Both the position numbers and the translations under genes were made by a program. A stretch of 64,000 nucleotides of DNA from an uncultured Prevotellaceae bacterium (GTDB lineage Bacteria; Bacteroidota; Bacteroidia; Bacteroidales; Muribaculaceae), in contig CAMYUW010000006.1 of assembly GCA_947302275.1 (NCBI GenBank), forward strand, positions 30,736 through 94,735, in the 5' to 3' direction. Below are positions 41,614 to 50,968 of the stretch, piece by piece. The stretch's first letter is position 1. The number at the start of each line of letters is the position of its first letter. The notes beneath the pieces were generated by a model that was not told the origin of the DNA, did not search any database, and saw only the letters and a list, made by a program, of their open reading frames with translations.

Positions 41614-42720
41614 ATGCAGAACAGTTTGGTGGACATACAACCGCTGACTTTGAACGGCATCAGTGATGGCAGCCCGCTTGTCATTGCTGGTCCGTGTAGT
41701 GCCGAGACCGAGCAGCAGACGCTTGACACTGCTCGGGCTTTGAGTTCTGTTGGTGTGAAGGTGTTCCGAGCCGGCATCTGGAAACCACGCACGATGCCTG
41801 GTGGCTTTGAAGGCGTGGGTAATCGTGGCTTACCGTGGCTTCAGCGGGTTAAACAAGAAACCAACATGCTTGTGGCTACCGAGGTGGCTACCGTTGAACA
41901 TGTCCATGCCGCTCTCGATGCCGGCATTGATATCCTGTGGATGGGTGCCCGAACTAGTGCAAACCCGTTCGCCATGCAGGATATCGCTGATGCCCTGCAA
42001 GGGCATGAAGAGGTAACGGTTTTGGTGAAGAATCCCGTGAATCCGGACCTGGACCTGTGGCTTGGAGCTTTGCAACGCATTATGGGAGCGGGGATCACCC
42101 GTTTAGGAGCCGTACACCGTGGATTCAGCTCGGCAGGTGCCCACATCTACAGAAATGACCCGCAGTGGCACATCCCCTTCGAGTTACGGCGATTGGCACC
42201 GAATATGACCATCCTGTGTGACCCGTCTCATATTGGGGGCAAACGGGAGTTTGTCGAGCCATTGTCTCAAATAGCCCTAGACATGGTCTTTGACGGGCTG
42301 ATGATCGAGAGCCATTGTGATCCCGATAATGCCCTGAGTGACAGCGCCCAACAAATCACCCCGTCAACGCTAGGGGAAATGCTGGGCCGACTGGTGATTC
42401 GTTCTGGTCTGCTTATAGAAGACGAATTGTCTCTTTTGCGTCAGCAGATAGATGACTGCGACCATGAGCTCTTGGCAGTATTGACTCGACGCATGAGCGT
42501 TTCGCGCGAGATAGGCCGTTATAAACGAGCCCATAACCTTCGTGTGGTTCAGCCTGCCCGTTATCAAGACATGATCAATGCCCGCCTTGAAGAGGCAGAT
42601 TCACTGGGCTTGTCGTCATCGTTCACTCAGCTTGTGATGCAGACCATCCATGAAGAAAGCGTGCGCCAGCAGCTCACACTTTTATCAAATGACAATGACA
42701 GTTCAAGCGACAAGTCATGA
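41614..42720 (+). CDS. Bifunctional DAHP synthase / chorismate mutase
   Basis: 368 residues from the ATG at 41614. An in-frame ATG at 41587 directly abuts the hairpin stem, and the shorter start fits the family better. Residues about 1-260 are the DAHP synthase barrel (VIAGPCSAETEQQTLDTA, FRAGIWKPRTMPGGFEGVG, VLVKNPVNPDLDLW, CDPSHIGGKRE), condensing phosphoenolpyruvate and erythrose 4-phosphate. Residues about 275-360 are an AroQ-type chorismate mutase (LRQQIDDCDHELLAVLTRRM). This fusion is common in Bacteroidales. It probably feeds phenylalanine and tyrosine synthesis. Confidence 0.93.
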   Translation: MQNSLVDIQPLTLNGISDGSPLVIAGPCSAETEQQTLDTARALSSVGVKVFRAGIWKPRTMPGGFEGVGNRGLPWLQRVKQETNMLVATEVATVEHVHAALDAGIDILWMGARTSANPFAMQDIADALQGHEEVTVLVKNPVNPDLDLWLGALQRIMGAGITRLGAVHRGFSSAGAHIYRNDPQWHIPFELRRLAPNMTILCDPSHIGGKREFVEPLSQIALDMVFDGLMIESHCDPDNALSDSAQQITPSTLGEMLGRLVIRSGLLIEDELSLLRQQIDDCDHELLAVLTRRMSVSREIGRYKRAHNLRVVQPARYQDMINARLEEADSLGLSSSFTQLVMQTIHEESVRQQLTLLSNDNDSSSDKS

Positions 42721-42768
42721 CTGCTATAGCATATGACAGTTGTTATTGATTGAAAACAACAGATTCCC

Positions 42769-43491
42769 ATGAAAAAAGTGATAATTATCGGTGCCTCGTC
42801 AGGGATGGGACTGGAGGTGGCCAAACTGCTGTTGGCTGAGGGCTGCTATTTGGGTGTAGCTGCTCGTCGTGAGGACCGTTTGGAAGCTTTGAAACAGTTG
42901 GCACCCGACAGGGTAATTACAGCGCCTATTGACGTGACTAAAGACGATGCCCCACAACGGCTGAGGTCGCTTATCAATGACCTGGGCGGCATGGATTTGT
43001 TCTTTTATTCTTCAGGCATCGGGAAGCAGAACCGAACACTCACACCTGATATTGAGCTAAACACTGTGAATACTAATGGTATGGGCTTTACACGCATGAT
43101 AGGAGAGGCTTACCGATACTTTGCAGAGCAGGGCGAAGGCCATATTGCCGCCATTAGCTCGATTGCGGGCACTAAAGGACTGGGGCCTGCTCCGTCCTAT
43201 TCTGCTACCAAGGCATTTCAAAATGTCTATTTGCAAGCCCTTGAGCAGCAGTCCAATGCACGTGGCCTGAAAATACGTTTCACTGACATTCGGCCGGGTT
43301 TTGTCGATACCGACCTGCTCAGAGGTGATTTCCGTTACCCCATGATGCTCAAGCCCGAGAAAGTGGCTCGCCAAATCGTTAATGCACTTCACAACAAACG
43401 CCACGTCGCGGTTATCGACTGGCGTTATTCCATCTTGACCGCCCTATGGCGCTGTTTGCCACGCACCATTTGGCGTCGCTTGAAACTCTAA
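42769..43491 (+). CDS. Short-chain dehydrogenase/reductase
   Basis: A 240-residue SDR with the NAD(P)-binding motif GASSGMG (8-14), AAR at 31-33 hinting at NADP preference, the catalytic Ser131 region (AISSIAG) and Tyr144/Lys148 in YSATK. The C-terminal part is basic (WRCLPRTIWRRLKL), suggesting membrane association. It follows the DAHP synthase gene by 48 nt. Substrate unknown. Confidence 0.88.
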   Translation: MKKVIIIGASSGMGLEVAKLLLAEGCYLGVAARREDRLEALKQLAPDRVITAPIDVTKDDAPQRLRSLINDLGGMDLFFYSSGIGKQNRTLTPDIELNTVNTNGMGFTRMIGEAYRYFAEQGEGHIAAISSIAGTKGLGPAPSYSATKAFQNVYLQALEQQSNARGLKIRFTDIRPGFVDTDLLRGDFRYPMMLKPEKVARQIVNALHNKRHVAVIDWRYSILTALWRCLPRTIWRRLKL

Positions 43492-43534
43492 TTGCTTTAT
43501 AGCGAATTTTTTAGACAATAATTTGAGCTGTTAT

Positions 43535-44167
43535 CTATCGGGTGATGACGCGTGCTGCGGCGTGGAAATGGGTGGCGTAATAGTTCTGGCGCAGATCATC
43601 GACAGCGACACCACGGGATGAGGAAGCATGGACAAATTTGTTTTCTTTCAGATAGATGCCCACGTGTGATACGCGCTCATCGCCATTAGTGCAAAAAAAG
43701 ACGAGATCTCCTTCCTTGAGATCGTCCAGATCAATGACGCGACAGTTTTCCTCCAGCATTTTGGCCGAATTGCGATGGACCTTAATGCCATAGACTTCTA
43801 GAAATACCTCCATGACCATGCCTGAGCAATCGGTGCCCTCGCCACAGGTGTGGGCAGCATACACATAGGGAGTGCCTAACCATTTCTTGAGTTCCTTATA
43901 CAGTTTTTTATTGTCGTGCCGTCCTAGCTTGATGTCGAGACGTGCCCACTCGTCACTTACGAGGCCGTGCCCGCTTTGGGGTATTGGCTTATTCTTTTCG
44001 GTTTTCTCGGCAGGGTTGTCGGCACTCTCATTTCCACTGCGGTTGCGCCGCTCGTGATAAGGGCGATAGGTGTGTGTGTTATGACTGGTACTACGGCATG
44101 ATACCACTGGCAGCGACAAGAGAATCGCCGCTGCCAGGTATAGTATCTGTTTGCCTTTAATAGCCAT
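43535..44167 (-). CDS. NlpC/P60 peptidoglycan peptidase, lipoprotein
   Basis: A 210-residue C40-family endopeptidase. Lipobox VVSC (Cys24). A charged linker (about 30-75) leads to the catalytic domain with Cys114 in TDCSGMV, His168 in SHVGIYL and His180 in KFVHASS. The family cuts D-Glu/diaminopimelate peptide bonds in cell-wall stems. It is the last gene of the nusB-yajC unit (10-nt gap after the DUF5606 gene). Confidence 0.92.
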   Translation of the reverse strand: MAIKGKQILYLAAAILLSLPVVSCRSTSHNTHTYRPYHERRNRSGNESADNPAEKTEKNKPIPQSGHGLVSDEWARLDIKLGRHDNKKLYKELKKWLGTPYVYAAHTCGEGTDCSGMVMEVFLEVYGIKVHRNSAKMLEENCRVIDLDDLKEGDLVFFCTNGDERVSHVGIYLKENKFVHASSSRGVAVDDLRQNYYATHFHAAARVITR

Positions 44168-44177
44168 TGGGCTTCAG

Positions 44178-44621
44178 TTATTCAGCTTTAGGTTCTTCGT
44201 TGGTCTCTTCGGGCTGATCCTCTTGCTCTTCCTTGATGGAAAAGTCGGTGATGCCGGCGTTGATGAGAAAGTTATACCAAGCTATGATTTTCTTGATGTC
44301 ACTGTTGTGAACACGATCCTCGTCCCAATTTTCCAATACGCTGCCCATGAACTCGTGCAGCTGGTCAGGAGTGGCGTAGGCTTTCGCATCAATGGCTTTG
44401 TTGTCAAACTTTTTGCCAATGTTTTCAAACACTTGTGACAAAGGCAGATCCTCATTGGTTGTGAAGATAGAGATGTCGCCGAGAGACATCACGCGCTCGC
44501 GTGAATGAACAGGAAAACGATGGCCGTCGGTAAGTCCCTCGACCAAAAGCATATTCTTTCCGTAAGACACAAGTTTGTAAAGTCCGGGACGTCCCGAGAT
44601 TGATAAAATTTTCTTCAGCAT
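44178..44621 (-). CDS. DUF5606 protein
   Basis: About 147 residues from the ATG at 44621. The ORF is open further upstream, into coaE, but those codons look random; MLKKILSISGRPGLYKLVSYGK is the typical family opening. The C-terminal third is highly acidic (EEQEDQPEETNEEPKAE). It has no known function. It lies between coaE and the NlpC/P60 gene in a compact operon. Confidence 0.85.
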   Translation of the reverse strand: MLKKILSISGRPGLYKLVSYGKNMLLVEGLTDGHRFPVHSRERVMSLGDISIFTTNEDLPLSQVFENIGKKFDNKAIDAKAYATPDQLHEFMGSVLENWDEDRVHNSDIKKIIAWYNFLINAGITDFSIKEEQEDQPEETNEEPKAE

Positions 44622-44649
44622 AATAAATTGATAATGTTGATTTTGAATA

Positions 44650-45264
44650 TTAGTCTTTAGTGTTGGTTGGCGGTTGCCAACTGTTGATTGTCGAGAGTAA
44701 ACGGGTGACCTGAGGCAGCAGGGCAGAGATGTTGTCATTGATGATGACCTGTTCGCCAGGAGCAATTTGCTCCTCGTTGCGCTGAGCCTGAATGCGTTCC
44801 TGCACCTGTGATGCAGTTAAGCCGCTGCGTGCCATGACACGCTCGATGCGTACAGTGTCGGGAGCCGTGACATGCCACACGTCATCCACAACACGATCCA
44901 GACCAGATGTTCTCAACAGTGCAGTCTCTACAAAGGCCGTTGCGGCCCCTTGATGCTCCTGTTCAGCGGCCCATCGCTGCAGGTCTCGTGCTGTAGCCGG
45001 ATGAACAATAGCGTTGAGCTGTGCCAGCGCCTGTTTGTCAGCAAAGGCCACTGCACTCAGGTGCTGGCGATTAAGGGATCCGTTTTCCATGAACACGTCA
45101 TTACCGAAAGCATCAGCCAGCTGCCTCATGACCTGATCATCGCCAGTCATGAGCGACTTGGCCCGAGAATCACAGTCATAGACATGAAATCCCATGACTT
45201 GAACCATGTGCGCAACAACACTCTTGCCGCTGCCAATGCCACCGGTAATCGCAATCAGTTTCAC
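44650..45264 (-). CDS. coaE: Dephospho-CoA kinase
   Basis: About 204 residues; last step of CoA synthesis. P-loop GGIGSGKS (about 7-14), the CoA-associated YDCDSRAK, and WHVTAPDTVRIERVMAR. The chosen start is GTG at 45264, giving (V/M)KLIAITGGIG as in the family; it lies one base after the stop of the YbbR-like gene (TGA, C, GTG). An ATG at 45294 would add ten residues inside the neighbouring gene. Confidence 0.9.
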   Translation of the reverse strand: MKLIAITGGIGSGKSVVAHMVQVMGFHVYDCDSRAKSLMTGDDQVMRQLADAFGNDVFMENGSLNRQHLSAVAFADKQALAQLNAIVHPATARDLQRWAAEQEHQGAATAFVETALLRTSGLDRVVDDVWHVTAPDTVRIERVMARSGLTASQVQERIQAQRNEEQIAPGEQVIINDNISALLPQVTRLLSTINSWQPPTNTKD

Positions 45265-45265
45265 G

Positions 45266-46228
45266 TCAATGTTTCTCAATGATGTATTCCACACTGTCGT
45301 GTGAGAGTTTCACATCCTGATAGGCCGCTGGCACTTCACCGATAGTCACTTTCACCTTGTTGCTGGGTGATGAGAAGTCCACAGTGTTGTAATCGACAAC
45401 GGCAGTAATACCTGCGTCATCCTTGATGCGGCTCACGGGGGCACGGTAGGTCACCTCCACATCGCTTGGGAAAAGCAACATCTTGACACCTTGTGGCGCA
45501 TTGCGCACCGCAATCTTTACATTGTGGGACTGAGTGCTTAGTTTCTCAATGGGCACAATGATATCGATGGCGCGAGGTTCGATGACAGCTCCATTGATGG
45601 GCGCGATAGTGACTTTCCTCCTTAATGTGTCGGTCAAGTCCAATTCCTCAACATGATAAGTATAAACCTCGTTGATCTCGCTCAACGTCTTGGCATCACT
45701 GAAGACCAACACAGAGTCTTGACTCTGTATCAAAGCGCCATAGAGCGCGTAATCGTCTCGAGGCTCAACGATAATGTCGGTCTTGACAGGCACTTTCTTG
45801 CCAGGCAAGTCAGTAAACTTGATGTTGATTGACTCGGGCAACACGCTGATGATGTTGGTTTGCTTGTTGAGTATCGCGCTGATGGCTTTCTTGAGATGGC
45901 TCTGGTCAATCTTGAAAACACTGTTGCCGTCACTGTAATCAGTGAACTTGAGGGTGAGTGTCGGTGTCTTTTGGAACAAGTAGGTGAGCACCCTGTAGCC
46001 TCGATCCTTTACAGTGACCGTCAAGGTATCGGGCACCTTAGAGAGCATGTGCACATTGTTGGGCATACTCATTTCTACAGGCACTTCGATATCAAGCTGA
46101 ACATCTCTGTTAAAGGTCAGGAAGCTCCAGAACACAGCTGAAATGATGACAAAGAAGAGATAAAGGAGAATCATCCTAGTGCGAGGGCTCTCCTTTAGCT
46201 TGTCACGTATTCTGTCCCAAAGTTTCAT
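45266..46228 (-). CDS. YbbR-like domain protein
   Basis: A 320-residue protein with a single N-terminal membrane anchor (about 18-38, RMILLYLFFVIISAVFWSFL) and extracytoplasmic YbbR-type beta domains. Motifs such as VPDTLTVTVKDRG and IIVPIEKLS fit the family. In Gram-positive bacteria YbbR/CdaR controls cyclic di-AMP synthase, but no such gene is adjacent here. It sits between yajC (42-nt gap) and coaE. Confidence 0.85.
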   Translation of the reverse strand: MKLWDRIRDKLKESPRTRMILLYLFFVIISAVFWSFLTFNRDVQLDIEVPVEMSMPNNVHMLSKVPDTLTVTVKDRGYRVLTYLFQKTPTLTLKFTDYSDGNSVFKIDQSHLKKAISAILNKQTNIISVLPESINIKFTDLPGKKVPVKTDIIVEPRDDYALYGALIQSQDSVLVFSDAKTLSEINEVYTYHVEELDLTDTLRRKVTIAPINGAVIEPRAIDIIVPIEKLSTQSHNVKIAVRNAPQGVKMLLFPSDVEVTYRAPVSRIKDDAGITAVVDYNTVDFSSPSNKVKVTIGEVPAAYQDVKLSHDSVEYIIEKH

Positions 46229-46270
46229 GCCAGATTGTTACTCTCTCTGCTGTCTATTCGGTTCCGGTTA

Positions 46271-46570
46271 TCAAGACATGGCGATAGCGTTCTTGTCAAC
46301 AGTGATGCGAACGCCATCAGTAATCTCAATAATAAAGGTGTTCTCTTTAATATCACGGATGTGACCGTGAATACCTCCGATGGTAACTACGGCGTCACCC
46401 TTCTTGATGCTATTGCGGAACTCGTTGATTTTCTTCTCCCTCTTACGCTGAGGAGCGATCATGAAAAAGTAGAAAATCGCGATGAGCGCTACAATCATGA
46501 TTATGTTGCCCCAGCCAGCGCCAGCGGCACCCGAGGGGGCAGCTGCTTCCAATAAAATAGTGTTAAGCAT
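46271..46570 (-). CDS. yajC: Preprotein translocase subunit YajC
   Basis: A 99-residue accessory subunit of the SecDF-YajC complex. One membrane helix (about 21-41, NIIMIVALIAIFYFFMIAPQ), the PQRKREK turn and the small beta domain with KKGDAVVTIGGIHG are classic. It follows nusB by 43 nt. Confidence 0.93.
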   Translation of the reverse strand: MLNTILLEAAAPSGAAGAGWGNIIMIVALIAIFYFFMIAPQRKREKKINEFRNSIKKGDAVVTIGGIHGHIRDIKENTFIIEITDGVRITVDKNAIAMS

Positions 46571-46613
46571 AATGTCTTGTTATTGTTAATATAATAAAGT
46601 GTATAATAAACGA

Positions 46614-47546
46614 TTAGGGTTTAATCAGTTTCCCTTCCTGGCGCAACTGCTTGACCGCGTTGTTCAGGATGCCGTTGACAAACTTGCCGCTGGCAGGAGT
46701 ACTGAAGTTCTTGGCTAGCTCGATGTACTCGTTGAGAGTGACAACAGTAGGAATCTTGTCAAAGGTTCGAAGCTCGGCTAAAGCTGTACACATGATGATC
46801 CGGTCCATGAGCACGATGCGGTCCTTGTCCCAACGACTGGTCTGCACCAGATCGTCGATAAGTTGGTTGTTCTCGGGCATCATGCTGACAGCCGCTTTGA
46901 ATAGCTCTTTGCCGAAGTCGCTGTCCTCTTCATCTTTGAACATGGGCATGATGGGTTGTTCTTCACCATCGGCTATCCGCCTGAAGGTCTTGCATACGAA
47001 CTGTCCGATCAAGTCCATATCATCCTCGGTCCAGTATAAAGAACGTTGCTCAACGGCATCGGCCATATTTTCGTCCGTGAGGATGACCTGTTTCATGAGC
47101 TGTTGCCACAAGAGGCTATCGGCAGTCATGCTGTCGTCATTGTCTGCCATATAGTCATTGTAGAGGTCGCTCTTTAGCACCTTGTCAAGCATCAACCGTT
47201 CGAAAATAGGGTCATCGTTCCAAGTGATGGTATGATCCTGGGCATATTGTTTCAACACCTCATTGTCTGCCAATGCGGCCACCAGACGGTTGTTGGCGAA
47301 CTTCAAGTTGGGATTCAGCTCTTCCTCGGTGGGCATATACTTGTTACGGGCCTCGTCAATGCGCATTTCCTGAATATGGGTCAATTCCACGGGCAATCGC
47401 AAGAGGTAATGATACAGCTCATAAGTCTTGTGCATGCACGTGTCCAGGTCTTTGAGCGCCATGGCAAGCGTACGCTCAGGCCGAGTGAGCACATATGAGT
47501 ACAGGTTTTGTACTACTTTGGTCCTTATTAAAACTCTGTTGATCAT
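46614..47546 (-). CDS. nusB: Transcription antitermination factor NusB, long form
   Basis: 310 residues from the ATG at 47546; a reading from 47570 would start before the predicted transcript start. The C-terminal 150 residues contain the NusB core (DRIVLMDRIIMCTALAEL, VTLNEYIELAKNFSTPASGKFVNGIL). An N-terminal helical region makes it about twice the length of E. coli NusB, as is usual in Bacteroidota. It acts in rRNA transcription antitermination with NusE. First gene of a six-gene unit. Confidence 0.9.
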   Translation of the reverse strand: MINRVLIRTKVVQNLYSYVLTRPERTLAMALKDLDTCMHKTYELYHYLLRLPVELTHIQEMRIDEARNKYMPTEEELNPNLKFANNRLVAALADNEVLKQYAQDHTITWNDDPIFERLMLDKVLKSDLYNDYMADNDDSMTADSLLWQQLMKQVILTDENMADAVEQRSLYWTEDDMDLIGQFVCKTFRRIADGEEQPIMPMFKDEEDSDFGKELFKAAVSMMPENNQLIDDLVQTSRWDKDRIVLMDRIIMCTALAELRTFDKIPTVVTLNEYIELAKNFSTPASGKFVNGILNNAVKQLRQEGKLIKP

Positions 47547-47567
47547 AAATGTGATTGTTTGAATTTG

Positions 47568-47598
47568 CAAAATTAACGAAAAAAGGCGTCTCCAGCAA
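47568..47598 (-). promoter_or_regulatory. Promoter of the nusB unit
   Basis: Minus strand TTG (47598-47596), 20 nt, TAATTTTG (47575-47568). It lies in the gap after rlmB and supports the ATG at 47546 as the nusB start. Confidence 0.6.
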
Positions 47599-47609
47599 GA
47601 AAAAGGAGT

Positions 47610-48368
47610 TTAATCCACTTGCTGGTTATCATTGAGACGCTGCCTGACCACCTCATAAATCATGATACCGCCAGCCACCGACACGTTCAATGAGTTGATG
47701 TGGCCAAACTCAGGAATGATTACCTGGGTATCGCATAATTTCATGATTTCGGGAGAAATACCCTTGTCTTCTGCCCCCAAAACAATTGCCACCGGTCCTG
47801 TATAATCGGCCTTGGTATAGGCCAGTTGTTTTTTGTCGCTGGTGCCCACAATCTTGAAACCGCTGTCACGTAAAAATTTCACAGCGTTGACCAGATTGCG
47901 CTCGCGGCAGACGGGCAGATAGTTGAGGGCGCCCGCCGAGGTCTTGACGGCATCGGCATTGACGCTGACACTCTCGCGGTCAGGGATGACAATCGCACTC
48001 ACTCCAGCGCACTCACATGTACGTGCTACAGCACCAAAATTGCGCACGTCGGTCACTCCGTCAAGAACCACAATAAAGGGATTCTCTCCTTCGTCAAACA
48101 TTTGTGGCACTAGGTCCTCTACCCGGTAATAAGAAACAGCAGCCAAAAGCGCCAACACACCCTGGTGGTTGCGTCGGGTGATTCGGTCGATCTTCTGGAC
48201 GGGCACACGTTGCACGGGGACACGCAGTTGCCTGGCACGCTCACTGATTTCCTTTGCGGTCTCGTCGTTGAGCGTCTTGCTCAGGAGGATTTTATCGATA
48301 TCCTTGCCAGCCTCGAAGGCTTCGATAACGGCATGGATGCCATAGATGTATTGAGTCTTGTCAATCAT
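47610..48368 (-). CDS. rlmB: 23S rRNA guanosine-2251 2'-O-methyltransferase
   Basis: A 252-residue SPOUT enzyme of the TrmH family. N-terminal RNA-binding domain (about 1-75, starting YIYGIHAVIEAFEAGK), then catalytic blocks LDGVTDVRNFGAVARTCECAG, VAIVLGAEDKGISPEI and NSLNVSVAGGIMIYEVVRQR. It overlaps the end of recN by 4 nt and ends the dnaN-recN unit. Confidence 0.94.
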   Translation of the reverse strand: MIDKTQYIYGIHAVIEAFEAGKDIDKILLSKTLNDETAKEISERARQLRVPVQRVPVQKIDRITRRNHQGVLALLAAVSYYRVEDLVPQMFDEGENPFIVVLDGVTDVRNFGAVARTCECAGVSAIVIPDRESVSVNADAVKTSAGALNYLPVCRERNLVNAVKFLRDSGFKIVGTSDKKQLAYTKADYTGPVAIVLGAEDKGISPEIMKLCDTQVIIPEFGHINSLNVSVAGGIMIYEVVRQRLNDNQQVD

Positions 48369-50032
48369 TTTCTATGCTTTTGGTTAATGAGTGATTTTGC
48401 ATTCTCGATAGCGGCCTGGTTCAAGTTCTTTCCGCTTAACATCCGGGCCACTTCGGTGATATGTTCTTGTTCGTCAAGATGCTCAACCCGGGTAAGAGTC
48501 TCGACATCGTTGTCGGTCTTGAATACGCGCAGATGATGGTCTCCATTGGCTGCCACCTGAGGCAGGTGGGTGATGGCAATGATCTGAATCGATTGTGCGA
48601 TATCGGCCATCATCACGCCAATCCTATCAGCCACATCACCGCTCACGCCAGTATCCACTTCGTCGAAGATGATACTTGGCAGCTGCATGTGGCGTGCGAT
48701 GATGGTCTTGATACACAACATCACACGTGAAATTTCGCCTCCTGAAGCAGTATCCTTGACTGGCATGAGACGCTGGTTCTTGTTGAATGCCATCATGAAC
48801 TCAACGCTGTCGGTTCCGCTGGCACTTAATTCGATTCCGTTGAACTGTATGTCGAACGAGAGGTTCTTCATACCAAGGGGAACGGCAAGTTCTAGTAATT
48901 GCTTGACAAATCGACTGGCGGCCTCGTGGCGTCTGGTTGATAATTGTGAAGCGATTTCCTGTGCCGCTGATCGGTATGATTCAACCTGATTTCTCAGTTC
49001 TCCGATGATGTCATCGTTATGCTCGATTTCTCCCAACTGCTGCTCGTAGTCATGCTGAATCTCAATAAGAAGATTGACATCCTGAGCATTATGCTTGCGT
49101 TGCAGCGAGTATATGTCATTGAGGCGGTTATCCACCCTGGCAAGTTCAGCAGGATCATCATTGAGGTCATCCATGATGGCCCCAGTACTTTGTGCGATGT
49201 CCTTGAGGTCGATGAGTGCAGAGCGTACCCGTTCAGACATACCTTCGACATCATTCAGGTTGCGTTCAGCCTCCTCCAAGCGCTGAGCCACTATGTTCAA
49301 CCGATCGATGATGCTGTTTTCCTCGCCGTCAAGTTCGTTCACCACACTCCACAAGGCTTCCTTGAGTTCTGTGATATTGCTCAATTTGTTCTGCAGCGCT
49401 TCCAGTTGCTGGTCTTCATCGGGCATGAGCTTCATGGCCTGCAACTGGTCAAGCTGGAAACGGATATAGTCCTCGTTGAGCCTGATCTGCTCCATCTCGC
49501 GCTCCGTCTCTTCAAGCTGTTTAACGGCATCACGATACTGCTGATAGGCCTTTCGGTACTCTTCCAGCAAATCCCCATTGGATGCGATGCTGTCAAGGAT
49601 TGATAACTGGAAGGCTGGTTGTGACAAGAGCATGTTGCTGTGCTGGGAGTGGATGTCGAGCAATCGTGTGCTCAATTCCCGCAACACAGTCAGGGACGCC
49701 GGGGTATCATTAATGAATGCCCGAGAGCGCCCGCTGGGAGACAGTTCCCTTCTTACGATACATTCCTGTTCGTCCCAGTCGATGTCGTTATCCTTGAAAA
49801 AATGCTGCAGATCATAGCCCTTGATGTCAAATGTGGCTTCGACGATAGTTTTGCTGGCAGCGTCGCGAATGGTTTTGGTGTCAGCACGTTCTCCTAAGAT
49901 TAAGGACAGGGCTCCCAGAATAATGGATTTGCCGGCTCCTGTCTCACCTGTGATAATGGTCAAGCCATCGTCAAACCTGATATCGAGTTTGTCGATGAGC
50001 GCATAGTTGGAGATGTGCAGTTGTTGAATCAT
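48365..50032 (-). CDS. recN: DNA repair protein RecN
   Basis: A 555-residue SMC-like ATPase for double-strand-break repair. Walker A is GETGAGKS (29-36); a long coiled coil fills about 155-370; the C-terminal head has the ABC signature TASGGEISRVML and Walker B IIFDEVDTGVSG. Length matches E. coli RecN (553). It lies between a DUF4835 gene (15 nt) and rlmB (4-nt overlap). Confidence 0.95.
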   Translation of the reverse strand: MIQQLHISNYALIDKLDIRFDDGLTIITGETGAGKSIILGALSLILGERADTKTIRDAASKTIVEATFDIKGYDLQHFFKDNDIDWDEQECIVRRELSPSGRSRAFINDTPASLTVLRELSTRLLDIHSQHSNMLLSQPAFQLSILDSIASNGDLLEEYRKAYQQYRDAVKQLEETEREMEQIRLNEDYIRFQLDQLQAMKLMPDEDQQLEALQNKLSNITELKEALWSVVNELDGEENSIIDRLNIVAQRLEEAERNLNDVEGMSERVRSALIDLKDIAQSTGAIMDDLNDDPAELARVDNRLNDIYSLQRKHNAQDVNLLIEIQHDYEQQLGEIEHNDDIIGELRNQVESYRSAAQEIASQLSTRRHEAASRFVKQLLELAVPLGMKNLSFDIQFNGIELSASGTDSVEFMMAFNKNQRLMPVKDTASGGEISRVMLCIKTIIARHMQLPSIIFDEVDTGVSGDVADRIGVMMADIAQSIQIIAITHLPQVAANGDHHLRVFKTDNDVETLTRVEHLDEQEHITEVARMLSGKNLNQAAIENAKSLINQKHRK

Positions 50033-50047
50033 TAAAACCTTCTAGGG

Positions 50048-50968
50048 CTAGTTCTCAGTCTTCTTGATCTTATCCAGTCGAGTGGTCTCACTGGGATATA
50101 CCTGATAAAGCATCTCATAGACGGCTTCCTTCTCAGTCGTATTGGCCTTGCTATAGATATTAATGAGCTCGTCAAGCTTGGCATCCTTGAACATGGTAAG
50201 GCAGACTGACATGGGCGCCACGTCATAAATCTTAGCCAGATTCTCCAGCGTGTGGGTTATCGTTGACCTTCCTTTGTCCACGGTCACCACCATCTGATCA
50301 AGACCCATCCGGTGGTAGTCGTAGAGAATTTGGTGAATTGGAGCTGTTTGATTCTCGGTGAACGCACTCAGGACGGCGCTACGGTTGGTATTGTCCTCAA
50401 ATGCCTTCCATCCGCTCTCGCCACTGCTTTGTGCAAGTCTTACCACCTGAGCCGCTTTATCATAATATGGGGCACCTCCATTGAGCTCAAAAGTGTCAAA
50501 ATCCATGCCGATAATCATGTAGGCCCAGAAGTTGAGGATAGCCGTGAGGTTATCTTCCATCTCCAACTCCGAGAACACAAGTTGTTGTCCCGTTTCATAG
50601 ACGAAATTGACCTTGGTATCCCTGAAGTTGATGACGGCTGTTGTGTAGGAGCTGTTGAAAACAGGACGTTGAGACTGAATCTGCAAGTCACCCTGCATGA
50701 CACCAGTGGAATTGTCCCACGAGCTGAGAGTGAACATGAGTTTGCAGATGATCTTCTCGTTAGAGCCAAAAGTAGCGTTCGTCCACTTGGTCGTGTTCAT
50801 GTAGTCGGTAACGGCTTGCTTGAGCTCATTGAACACCTCCTTGCTACCATTGGTTATTTTATCACTGTTGACTTCAACATCGCATAAAAGTTCGGTTGCC
50901 TCGTCATCAGCGGCGACGGAGAAGGCGCACATTAGTGCCATCACCATCAGCAATAATGTCTTTTTCAT
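50048..50968 (-). CDS. DUF4835 protein (PorD-like, type IX secretion)
   Basis: A 306-residue exported protein with a signal peptide (about 1-19). NSDKITNGSKEVFNELKQAV near the N-terminus, FWAYMIIGMDFDTFELNGG in the middle and SGWKAFEDNTNRSAVL fit DUF4835, a family with members called PorD in type IX secretion. Its place between coaBC (4-nt overlap) and recN is conserved in Bacteroidota. It is the only candidate secretion component seen in the window. Confidence 0.85.
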   Translation of the reverse strand: MKKTLLLMVMALMCAFSVAADDEATELLCDVEVNSDKITNGSKEVFNELKQAVTDYMNTTKWTNATFGSNEKIICKLMFTLSSWDNSTGVMQGDLQIQSQRPVFNSSYTTAVINFRDTKVNFVYETGQQLVFSELEMEDNLTAILNFWAYMIIGMDFDTFELNGGAPYYDKAAQVVRLAQSSGESGWKAFEDNTNRSAVLSAFTENQTAPIHQILYDYHRMGLDQMVVTVDKGRSTITHTLENLAKIYDVAPMSVCLTMFKDAKLDELINIYSKANTTEKEAVYEMLYQVYPSETTRLDKIKKTEN

